Shown here: one piece after another, positions 1 to 7,000 of the stretch | Layout of the letters: every line of letters starts with the position of its first letter | Position numbering within the stretch: position 1 is the first letter of the stretch | Origin: DATFYI01 sp035315125 | Lineage (GTDB): Bacteria > Chloroflexota > Anaerolineae > Anaerolineales > Anaerolineaceae | Length of the DNA: 8,307 bases | NCBI GenBank assembly: GCA_035315125.1 | Contig: DATFYI010000082.1 | Location: forward strand, 1 to 8,307 | Direction of reading: 5' to 3' | Translations under genes and position numbers: made by a program | Notes under the pieces: generated by a model | What the model was told of the DNA's origin: nothing | Seen by the model: the letters and a program-made list of their open reading frames with translations, nothing else | Databases searched by the model: none

Positions 1-290
1 AATTCCGTCCAATCACGGCGAGGAAAAATACGTATGTCCATACGAGGCACGGCTCGAGCTATTTTTACAAGGATCGGCAGGTTCATCAGGCTATCCACGC
101 ACCAGTCTTCGGTCATAACCAGGGTATGAATGGATAGCTCAATATTCTTTAATATGTCAACTTCAGTTTCGCTGAGATCAACAATCTTTAACCGGCGCTG
201 CATTTCTAATCGATGTGTTTGCATTCCTTTTACAAACTGATCCCACTCCAGGCCTGACTGCCAGTTTTTTTGTGTAATAGGAAGATTCAT
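1..290 (-). CDS. Thioredoxin-like family protein (Thioredoxin_9 type), C-terminus cut by window edge
   Basis: My translation gives 96 residues from the ATG at 290 to the left edge, with no stop, so the gene continues outside the window. The N-terminal ~50 residues are helical and charged. They are followed by a beta strand and the motif T-E-D-W-C-V-D-S at about residues 60-67, then a helix (LMNLPILVKIAR) and a second strand (MDIRIFPRRDW). This layout matches the thioredoxin-fold family in which the usual CxxC is replaced by a W-C-G-D type site. Here the third position is Val, and only one cysteine is present in the visible part. A cytoplasmic thiol-redox or thiol-binding role is inferred; no substrate can be named. 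There is no signal peptide. It lies 47 bp downstream of the membrane-protein gene on the same strand, so co-transcription is likely. A weak purine-rich site (GAAGAGA, 302-308 on the plus-strand numbering) precedes the start by about ten bases. Confidence 0.72.
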   Translation of the reverse strand, partial: MNLPITQKNWQSGLEWDQFVKGMQTHRLEMQRRLKIVDLSETEVDILKNIELSIHTLVMTEDWCVDSLMNLPILVKIARAVPRMDIRIFPRRDWTE

Positions 291-337
291 TGTGAAATAT
301 TCTCTTCTTTTATTTGCTTTCTTATCTGGCAGTTTTT

Positions 338-775
338 TTAGCGAGTTATTTCGGTCTTCTTAAATAATCGAACAAAAAGCCAGAGATAGGAAATGAACAG
401 CACCAACACCAATGCCAGTGTGACATAATGCAAAGCCGAGAAATTAAGTACACTGGTTCTTAGATCGAAGGCTAAAAGCAATACCCAGGCGACCGTAAAG
501 TAACCGAACATGGTATGGAAACGATTTTTCAGTGGGATGGCACGCCAACGGGTTAGCAGAAGCATACCCAAACCCAGGCTGAGACTGATAATTTCCAGAA
601 TAAACCAAATGCCAAACCAGCCATCCACTGGAATATATCTGAATTGCAGGACAAAGCTGGAGTAAATGGGTATTTCAGTAATAACTACCAGGATCAAGGT
701 AGTTGCTGCACCCGCTAGAGTGTAAAAAACGCAATTTAAAAGAGCCATTTGTTTTTCAAGTGTGAAGTTTGACAT
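338..775 (-). CDS. Small four-helix integral membrane protein, function unknown
   Basis: This encodes about 145 residues. Four hydrophobic segments are visible at roughly residues 12-33, 53-74, 88-106 and 115-137. They are joined by short loops and end in a basic C-terminal tail (RLFKKTEITR), which suggests an inner-membrane protein with a cytoplasmic C-terminus. The reading frame is open up to 868, but I place the start at the second of two tandem ATGs (775, alternative 778). An AGGAG Shine-Dalgarno sequence sits 6 bases before 775, and the extra 30 residues have no ribosome binding site. I recognise no family motif, conserved charged pair, haem or metal ligand pattern that assigns a function. 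It is followed after 47 bp by the thioredoxin-like gene, so a shared redox-related role is possible but unproven. No convincing promoter is seen upstream. Confidence 0.65.
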   Translation of the reverse strand: MSNFTLEKQMALLNCVFYTLAGAATTLILVVITEIPIYSSFVLQFRYIPVDGWFGIWFILEIISLSLGLGMLLLTRWRAIPLKNRFHTMFGYFTVAWVLLLAFDLRTSVLNFSALHYVTLALVLVLFISYLWLFVRLFKKTEITR

Positions 776-781
776 CATATA

Positions 782-786
782 CTCCT
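782..786 (-). promoter_or_regulatory. Ribosome binding site (AGGAG) that decides the membrane-protein start
   Basis: On the minus strand the order is AGGAG, six bases (TATATG), then ATG at 775. Spacing to the other tandem ATG at 778 is only three bases. The site argues against the longer open frame beginning at 868. Confidence 0.6.
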
Positions 787-911
787 CAATTATACCTTTG
801 CGTGACTGGGTTATTGGTTCTAAAATTTTTCGAAATCGGGCCAAAAGAAATACTGTTCCGAAAATCAATAGATTCTTTGCAACTTTCGGGCCAGATTTAA
901 AAACTACCCTA

Positions 912-939
912 TTGACAAACGCTTAATATTGCCTATAAT
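912..939 (+). promoter_or_regulatory. Sigma-70-type promoter for the T-box leader and trpB
   Basis: A perfect -35 box TTGACA (912-917) is separated by 16 bp from a perfect -10 box TATAAT (934-939). Transcription would begin near 946, just upstream of the first T-box helix, which is where a leader promoter should be. The AT-rich surroundings and the position before a 435-nt structured leader support a real promoter. The start point is inferred from the -10 position. Confidence 0.85.
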
Positions 940-960
940 CAAACAAAATCAATCAATAAA

Positions 961-1266
961 TACGTTGAAGAGGACGAGTATACTCTATCAAGACGGTACA
1001 GAGAGCAGGAAAAGGTGAGAGCCTGCCCGCGCAATAGAGTTGAATGGACCTCAGAGTTGCAAGGCGAAAGCACAAGAGTGAGTAGCCTGTGCCGGAAGTG
1101 CCACCGTTATCAAGGCAAAGGGTATAAGTAGATTTCTACCGTACCTGATTAAGTGAGGCTGGCTTTTCCCATCTGTGTCATCACAGTGGGAAATTTTGTT
1201 AACCAGACCTAAAGGGAGTGGCACCGCGGACAATCGTTCGTCTCCAAATGAGACGAACGTTTTTTA
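961..1266 (+). promoter_or_regulatory. T-box riboswitch leader, tRNA-Trp specific (UGG specifier)
   Basis: This is a cis-acting RNA that binds tRNA and controls transcription read-through into trpB. The Stem I elements are in canonical order: GAGG (970-973) pairs with CCTC (1049-1052); the 5' internal-loop sequence GACGAGTA covers 974-980 and its flank; ACTCTAT (982-988) pairs with ATAGAGT (1034-1040); the AGAGAG motif is at 1000-1005; the distal helix is GCAGG (1005-1009) with CCTGC (1022-1026). The specifier-loop codon is TGG at 1045-1047, followed by the usual purine. The Stem II pseudoknot signature CCGTTA is at 1104-1109. Stem III is TTTCCCA/TGGGAAA with an inner CTGTG/CACAG helix (1165-1193). 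The T-box core GTGGCACCGCG is at 1218-1228. Its tRNA-pairing bulge TGGC (1219-1222) complements a GCCA acceptor end, as expected for bacterial tRNA-Trp with G73. GGAG (1215-1218) can pair with CTCC (1242-1245) to form the antiterminator, excluding the terminator. Uncharged tRNA-Trp should favour read-through and charged tRNA-Trp should favour termination. Confidence 0.95.
1235..1265 (+). terminator. Rho-independent terminator of the T-box leader
   Basis: A perfect 10-bp stem CGTTCGTCTC (1235-1244) / GAGACGAACG (1250-1259) with a 5-nt loop is followed directly by six T (1260-1265). Its 5' strand overlaps the antiterminator partner CTCC (1242-1245), so the two folds exclude each other, as in other transcriptional T-boxes. 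Confidence 0.93.
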
Positions 1267-1283
1267 TTTTAAAAACTTCGTTG

Positions 1284-1358
1284 AAAACCGCTGGTTTTGT
1301 CGTAATCGGATTTACTACCGGCAAAACCCGGAATTATATCAACCAGGCACGTCCTGGT
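1284..1358 (+). other. Post-terminator leader with three short hairpin candidates
   Basis: The roughly 105 bases between the T-box terminator and the trpB ribosome binding site contain no gene. Three small inverted repeats follow each other: AAAACC/GGTTTT (1284-1289, 1293-1298), CCGG/CCGG (1318-1321, 1328-1331) and ACCAGG/CCTGGT (1342-1347, 1353-1358). The last ends about 12 bases before the Shine-Dalgarno sequence. They may shape or stabilise the mRNA, but short repeats of this size can arise by chance. Confidence 0.3.
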
Positions 1359-1369
1359 ATTCATCTGAT

Positions 1370-1377
1370 GGAGGTGA
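1370..1377 (+). promoter_or_regulatory. Strong ribosome binding site of trpB
   Basis: GGAGGTGA is an almost full complement to the 16S rRNA 3' end and stands three bases before the ATG at 1381 (six bases counted from GGAGG). It fixes the start codon and suggests efficient translation once the T-box allows transcription. Confidence 0.85.
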
Positions 1378-1380
1378 ATC

Positions 1381-2760
1381 ATGTCTGAGCAAACTAAATA
1401 TATTTTGAACGAGAGCGATCTGCCAAAATTTTGGTACAACATCAATGCCGATTCGCCCCTGGCGCCCACAGCCGTACTCAACCCAATCACCAAAGAACCA
1501 GTCACGCCTGATTTCCTGTCAGCGCTGTTTCCAATGGATCTAATCCTACAAGAGATCAGCACTGAGCGATATATCGAAATCCCTGAACCTGTACGCGAAA
1601 TTTACAAACTCTGGAGACCAACGCCCTTGATTCGTGCCCGGCGATTGGAGCTGGCATTAAACACCCCAGCCCATATTTATTATAAGTACGAAGGTGCCTC
1701 ACCAGCCGGCAGTCATAAATCGAATACGGCGGTGCCCCAGGCCTTCTATAATAAAAATGCCGGCACAAAAGCCATGACCACCGAAACCGGGGCAGGCCAA
1801 TGGGGCTCAGCGCTCGCTATGGCCTGTAAATTCTTCGATTTGAACCTGGAAGTATACATGGTCAAAGTTTCTTATAACCAAAAGCCTTACCGGCGGTATT
1901 TGATGGAAACTTTTGGAGCCCAGGTATTTGCCAGCCCAACAAACCTGACAGCAGCCGGAAGGGCCATCCTTGAAAAAGATGCCAACAGCCCCGGATCGCT
2001 CGGAATTGCAATCTCCGAAGCTGTCGAAGTTGCAGCTACTTCAGGCGGCACCAAAAAATACAGCCTTGGGTCTGTATTGAATCATGTCTGTATGCACCAG
2101 TCGGTTATCGGGGAAGAATCCCTAAAACAAATGGACATGGCCGGTGAATACCCGGATGTCGTGATCGGTTGCGTGGGTGGCGGATCGAATTTCTCTGGCA
2201 TCGCCTTCCCATTTCTAAGGGAAAACCTGCGTAATGGACGTAAAACACGTCTATTGGCGGTTGAACCGACTGCCGCGCCTTCTTTGACCCGCGGCATTTA
2301 TGACTACGATTATGGTGATACTGCCCGAATGGCTCCGATCGTCAAAATGTACACTCTTGGGCATGACTTCGTGCCATCAGCCATTCATGCCGGTGGTCTA
2401 CGGTATCACGGCATGGCGCCTACCCTTTCTGCATTCTATAACGCTGGTTATATCGAGGCACGAGCGGTTGGCCAGAGATCCGTCTTCGATGCAGCCCTCC
2501 TTTTTGCAAACAACGAAGGGATTGTCCCCGCCCCCGAGTCTTCACACGCCATCCGGGCAGCCATTGACGAAGCATTAGAGGCCAAAGACCGCGCCGAAAA
2601 GCGAGTTATTTTATTCAATCTTTCCGGCCACGGCAACTTCGACCTATCTGCATACAATGCATATTTGAACGATGACCTTGAAGATCAAGAATTTCCTCTG
2701 GAAGCCATTGCTAATATCAAACAACAGTTGCCCGAAGTCAGTATCGCATCGCCTGCATAA
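1381..2760 (+). CDS. trpB: Tryptophan synthase beta chain, TrpB2 class (PLP enzyme)
   Basis: This is a 459-residue fold-type II PLP enzyme that joins indole with serine (or a serine derivative) to give L-tryptophan in the cytoplasm. The PLP-lysine motif GASPAGSHKSN has Lys113 as the likely Schiff-base residue. TETGAGQWG (134-142) carries the catalytic Glu135. GCVGGGSNF (263-271) is the glycine-rich PLP-phosphate loop. PAPESSHA (383-390) and NLSGHGNFD (413-421) are the C-terminal active-site motifs. The length and the long N-terminal part with the W-R-P-T-P-L motif at 78-83 fit the TrpB2 (TrpB-like) class rather than the ~400-residue TrpB1. TrpB2 proteins generally lack the surface that couples them to TrpA, and no trpA or other trp gene is adjacent. 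Some TrpB2 enzymes have been reported to use O-phosphoserine; the preferred co-substrate here cannot be read from sequence. The Trp-specific T-box upstream independently supports a tryptophan-supplying role. The gene stands alone between a divergent and a convergent unit. Confidence 0.95.
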   Translation: MSEQTKYILNESDLPKFWYNINADSPLAPTAVLNPITKEPVTPDFLSALFPMDLILQEISTERYIEIPEPVREIYKLWRPTPLIRARRLELALNTPAHIYYKYEGASPAGSHKSNTAVPQAFYNKNAGTKAMTTETGAGQWGSALAMACKFFDLNLEVYMVKVSYNQKPYRRYLMETFGAQVFASPTNLTAAGRAILEKDANSPGSLGIAISEAVEVAATSGGTKKYSLGSVLNHVCMHQSVIGEESLKQMDMAGEYPDVVIGCVGGGSNFSGIAFPFLRENLRNGRKTRLLAVEPTAAPSLTRGIYDYDYGDTARMAPIVKMYTLGHDFVPSAIHAGGLRYHGMAPTLSAFYNAGYIEARAVGQRSVFDAALLFANNEGIVPAPESSHAIRAAIDEALEAKDRAEKRVILFNLSGHGNFDLSAYNAYLNDDLEDQEFPLEAIANIKQQLPEVSIASPA

Positions 2761-2817
2761 TGGATTTTTAGAATTGATCCAGAAATAAAAAAGGGTTGAC
2801 ATTTTTTAACTTCTGAA

Positions 2818-2855
2818 GCCCTGCCCGCTGTTTAGGAATAACATCCGGGCAGGGC
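2818..2855. terminator. GC-rich hairpin between convergent genes, possible bidirectional terminator
   Basis: A perfect 10-bp inverted repeat GCCCTGCCCG (2818-2827) / CGGGCAGGGC (2846-2855) encloses an 18-nt loop. It sits in the 119-bp gap between the trpB stop and the stop of the FIST gene, where termination from both sides is expected. Neither strand has a U-run directly after the stem, so it is not a classical intrinsic terminator. A run of T on the minus strand appears only about 25 bases later. It may act as an mRNA 3'-end stabiliser or a weak terminator. Confidence 0.5.
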
Positions 2856-2879
2856 AGAGTTCGAAATCAATGCTAAAAG

Positions 2880-4052
2880 TTATTCCCCCAGTTCTCCAAA
2901 AAGAACAATTTGAATTTGCTGGTTGTATAAATTTGGGGCGGCCTCTTCAAGCGGCCGGGCTATTTGGCCGAGTGTAAAAGCCCCTACGAGTGGGATATCA
3001 CCCAGCGTCATACGCAATATCGACATTATTTGGCCCATCCTGGTTTCAAATAAATATTGCCAGGCTACATCCATAAGGACTAATCCAAATAATGGAGCGG
3101 CTTTTCCAAGAGAGGCCATAGCCTCTTTGGCCGCCTCGCGGGCTGCCTTTAGGCAGGCATCCGTATCACCGACCATTAAATGAGCAACTTCACCTTCCGC
3201 AACCGCTGCGTTCATACGAAAGCTGCCATCCGATTCTACATGCAAAGGAGAACGTAAAACCAGGTCGCTACTGCCAGGGAAAATCTCTACTCCTAATGGA
3301 TACAACCGGACAAGCTCAGTCAGAGGAGGATAAGACCATTGCCGGACCGGATATCCAAAAATTCCTGAATATGCTTCAGCTGCCGGCATCTTATCTAACG
3401 ACTGAACCCATGTGTCGCGAACTTTGCTGATTTTAAATTGGATTCCGATATCCTGCCAACCGTGACCAAAGCCAACTCCCAGGCGAAAACGACCGCCCAA
3501 TATCAGCGCCGAAAGGGCACCGGAGCCGGATTGGCTTCCACCAATTTGGTATGTTTTACCAATGTGGTAATCTCCGGTAGCCAGGCAGCCCGCTACAGTT
3601 GTTTTATTCTCTTCCAAAGCTGTGCAAACTTTGCTAATGTCACCAAAAAAACCATCAGCAACCAGCAGAATCCCTTGAGGGTGTAAAATCTCGTTCCACA
3701 ATGATTGGGCCAGCTCAACGGCTGTTTCAGTACTATCGTGCGAATAATTCGGGTACCATTGAACCTGGGCTCTTAATTCAGTCCCACTGATCAATGCAAC
3801 TACAACCGAGCGCGGCTGTTCGCCCTCAGAGGTTAGCGGCCGGACTGTGCTAAATCCCCAAACAGGTATATTGTTCAGCAAACTGGATAAACCAGCCTGG
3901 GCATCAGAAATCTTATATTCTTGAGCAACAAAGGTTAAAGCCAAACAAGGCCGTGCGCTGCCCAATAAATCAAGGGCAGCTTGAGCCGCCTCTCTGGCTG
4001 CCTCACGCCCATCCAATCCTCGACCAATACCCCAAGCAATTCCCCGGCTCAT
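2880..4052 (-). CDS. FIST-domain protein (FIST_N plus FIST_C), putative ligand-binding sensor
   Basis: This is a 390-residue soluble protein with no signal peptide or membrane segment. FIST_N spans roughly residues 30-205: an N-terminal helix pair, the strand-turn PVWGFSTV at 63-70, repeated hydrophobic strands (SVVVALISG, GILLVADGFF), and the closing FRLGVGFGHGW at 189-199. FIST_C spans about 215-385 and ends with the characteristic PLVGAFTLGQI at 354-364. Many relatives have Glu in a G-E-I version of this motif; here it is Gln363. FIST proteins are proposed small-molecule (perhaps amino-acid) sensing modules that accompany histidine kinases, cyclases or chemoreceptors. The start at 4052 is supported by AGGAG eight bases upstream. 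The gene begins 11 bp after the kinase stop, and its ribosome binding site overlaps that stop, so coupled expression is expected. It probably presents a signal to, or modulates, the kinase; that link is inferred from gene order. Confidence 0.85.
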   Translation of the reverse strand: MSRGIAWGIGRGLDGREAAREAAQAALDLLGSARPCLALTFVAQEYKISDAQAGLSSLLNNIPVWGFSTVRPLTSEGEQPRSVVVALISGTELRAQVQWYPNYSHDSTETAVELAQSLWNEILHPQGILLVADGFFGDISKVCTALEENKTTVAGCLATGDYHIGKTYQIGGSQSGSGALSALILGGRFRLGVGFGHGWQDIGIQFKISKVRDTWVQSLDKMPAAEAYSGIFGYPVRQWSYPPLTELVRLYPLGVEIFPGSSDLVLRSPLHVESDGSFRMNAAVAEGEVAHLMVGDTDACLKAAREAAKEAMASLGKAAPLFGLVLMDVAWQYLFETRMGQIMSILRMTLGDIPLVGAFTLGQIARPLEEAAPNLYNQQIQIVLFGELGE

Positions 4053-4060
4053 GGAACGGT

Positions 4061-4065
4061 CTCCT
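4061..4065 (-). promoter_or_regulatory. Ribosome binding site of the FIST gene overlapping the kinase stop codon
   Basis: On the minus strand the kinase stop TAG (4066-4064) is part of TAGGAG. The AGGAG lies eight bases before the FIST ATG at 4052. The overlap implies that ribosomes finishing the kinase are close to the next start, consistent with translational coupling. Confidence 0.75.
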
Positions 4066-7000
4066 ATTCTGAAATCGGCACAGTAAAGTGGAAAGTCGTG
4101 CCTGTACGAAATTCACTTTCAAACCAAATTTTCCCGCCTTGCATTTCAACCAGGCTCTTGGTGATATTCAATCCCAAGCCGGTACCAGGCGCCTCACGGG
4201 TCTTTGGATCTTCTGATCGGAAAAACTTCTGGAATATTTTGGTTTGGTCTTGTATACTGATACCGATTCCGGTATCCTTGACCCATATATGGACCACCTT
4301 TGGCGCCCCGATAGGGTCCCATTGATTGGGGCAAACCTCCGCTGCCACTACCATTTGACCCTCAGCCAGCGTATATTTGGCTGCGTTGCTGATCAGGTTC
4401 GTCAAAATCTGCGTCAGACGTGTCCGGTCAGCCCAAACCATGGGAATATCCTCAGCCAGTTCGACATGGAGTTGCTGGTTCTTTTCCTCAATCTGCCGCC
4501 GCATGGAACGCGAAATCTCATCAATAATCTCTTTCAGGTTCAAAGCCTTAAAGTCCAGCTTCAACCTACCCGCTTCAATCCTTGAGACATCCGCCAGGTC
4601 TGATACTAGTGTTGCCATGCGCTCCACATTCGATCGGATGGTGGACAAGAAATTGGCTTGTGCATCATTGATCGGGCCGACCGCACCAGCAGCCAATAAC
4701 TCGGTATACCCTTTGATGGAGGTCATTGGATTTTTTAATTCATGCGAAACAAATGAGACAAACTCGCTTTTTGCTATATTTGCGGATTGAACCGCGGCAT
4801 AAAGTTGAGCGTTCGAGATTGCAATTGCAGCATGATCTGCCAGGCGCATCAAGAAATTGAGCATATCGTCAGAGCATGGATCAGGGGATATACTCTCCAA
4901 CAGGATTAATCCAACGGTGGTTGTTTCACGTCGGATTGGAAGGATGATATGACTTAAACCATTATCTAACAAACCCGATTTGCCATTCTCGCGTACGGAT
5001 CGGCGCATTGGAATGCCGTGGTCAATAGCCTCTCCCATCTCAATTGCATTCAATGGTATCAAACCATCTTGAAAGGCAGCCAATTCATCAGTATAACCTT
5101 GAGAAGCCATTACACGAATGCCATCTGCCTGGGCCGCGCCCACTAAGCCAGCATTCATAGAAGATTGGCGCATGGCCCATTCCAGTGTGATATTCATAGC
5201 CTGGCTAATATCCAGGCTTGTATTTAACTCTCGATCAATCCGCTGCATAACCGATAACTCTTCGACACGTTCAGCCAAAGCTCGGTCTGTCAATGTATAA
5301 AGGCGAGCATTATCAATTGCAATGGCAGCTTGAGAAGCAAAAGCAGCCAGTAAATCTTCATCTTCCTGCAAGAAGGAAGATCCATCGCGTTTATTTAGAA
5401 CTTCGATAACTCCGATGACATTTTCTTTTACCTGTAGTGGGACGACCAAGAGTGCTCTGGTTACATATCCGGTTTGTTTGTCCGTCTTAGAAAACCACTC
5501 AGCCGAACTTTGCACATCGTTCACAATGACTGGCGCCCTGTTTTTCACGGCTTTTCCAACCATACCGCTTCCAGGTGGTAAACGATGGTTAATCAGGTCC
5601 TCAGCCACCGGCCCAACCGTGACACGAAAAACCAATTCTTCAGTTTGTTCATCAACAAGCAGTAAGCTGCCCGCTTCGCAGTTCAATATTTCGGTAGCGC
5701 TATGCAAGATATTTTTCAACAGCGGTTCCAGGTCCAGAGTTGAGGTAAGCTGGCGACCCATATCATTCAAAGTAGCCAGTTGGTGAGTACGCTGTTCAGA
5801 TTCTTGCAACAAGCGAGCCTTGATAATGGCGCCGGCCGCCTGGTCAGCAATCGCCTGAAGAAGATTGAGTTGTTCGTTCGTGTAATTAATAGAAGCATCT
5901 CGTTTACCAAGGCTTAATGTTCCAATGGTTTCAGCCCCAGCATTCAAAGGTACCCCAATCCAGGCATAAAGGTTTGCTTTTTTCGTTATGATGTTACGCT
6001 TCTGACATTCCTGGTTAAAATCATCCGTCAGGATAGAACGCCCTTGCTGAAGGACTTCCATTTCAAGAGACTGCCTGCTGGGGATCGGTTTATTTTCCAA
6101 TTGGGTCAGACGTTCATTTTCTTCGACATCAAAGATTTCGACTAAAGCGCCACTAATGCGGTCCAACATCAGGATATGAAAATCGTCAGCTGGCAATAAC
6201 TGGATTGTTTGGGCATAAATCAGTTCAAGAATATCATCCAGTGATAATGTAATATTAATACCTTGAGCGATACGCGTGAGTACATTCATCTCACGCACTC
6301 GGTTTTCCAAATTCACAACCACCTGTGCACGTTCAATTGCCAGAGCGGCCTGATCACTCAAAGCTTCCATGAAATCAACTTCCTGGTTTGAATAGGGCTC
6401 GCCTGAGATACGTCGATCTAAGGCCAACCAACCGGCCAAACGCCGTGGTCCAGGCAGGGGAATAAATACCTGTGTGCCTAACAGAACAATCCTGATCTGG
6501 TCAGATTGCAACTCAGGTTGCAAATGATCAAAGTCCATCAGGATAAGAGATTCTTTGCGTTTACTCAAGACCTTAACCAGGGCGTTATTTGTCGAAAAGC
6601 GCAGATCACTGGTCAGCTTGCCATGAGAATCAGGGGTAGCCACATACTGATCAGTAAGTGGATCAAAGACATAAATATGCAACCGTTCAGGCCTCAAGGA
6701 ATTTTCAATATATTGTCGCAATATTCTGATAATGCCAGATATCTCAACCAGGTTGGTTAACTCGCCGCTGAATGTTTGCAATTTTCCTTGATAGACCCTG
6801 CGTCCCCGGAAAAAGAGAGTATCCAGAACATTTTCGAGATATTGTCGAATCGGCATAATTAATATAGCAATCAAAAATACGATCAAGCCAACATAAATCG
6901 GATTCGTTGGATTGAGGAAACCATTAAAAATCAGGCTAAATCCGCTGACTAACATTGCATAGCCAACTGTCACCAAAACTCCCATCAACCCGAACAAAAT

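Noticed and set aside
789..794. TATAAT on the minus strand just upstream of the membrane-protein gene
   Set aside because: It would start transcription at or after the ribosome binding site and has no recognisable -35 box at the right distance.
776..868. Longer membrane-protein reading frame with 30 extra N-terminal residues from ATG at 868
   Set aside because: No ribosome binding site stands before 868, whereas AGGAG at 782-786 is well placed for the ATG at 775.
1368..1388. Six-codon open frame overlapping the trpB start (ATG at 1368, stop TGA at 1386)
   Set aside because: It has no ribosome binding site of its own and no Trp codons; its start falls inside the trpB Shine-Dalgarno region, so it is most likely chance.
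1175..1408. Plus-strand open frame of 77 codons across the T-box leader
   Set aside because: It runs through Stem III, the T-box core and the terminator, all explained as structured RNA, and lacks a ribosome binding site.
2796..2801. TTGACA in the convergent gap as a possible -35 box
   Set aside because: The position 16-18 bp downstream is GC-rich hairpin sequence with no -10 box.
4377..5786. Plus-strand open frames (4377-4790, 5415-5786) antisense to the kinase
   Set aside because: They are opposite a gene with continuous, motif-confirmed coding sequence, and their translations show no recognisable domain.
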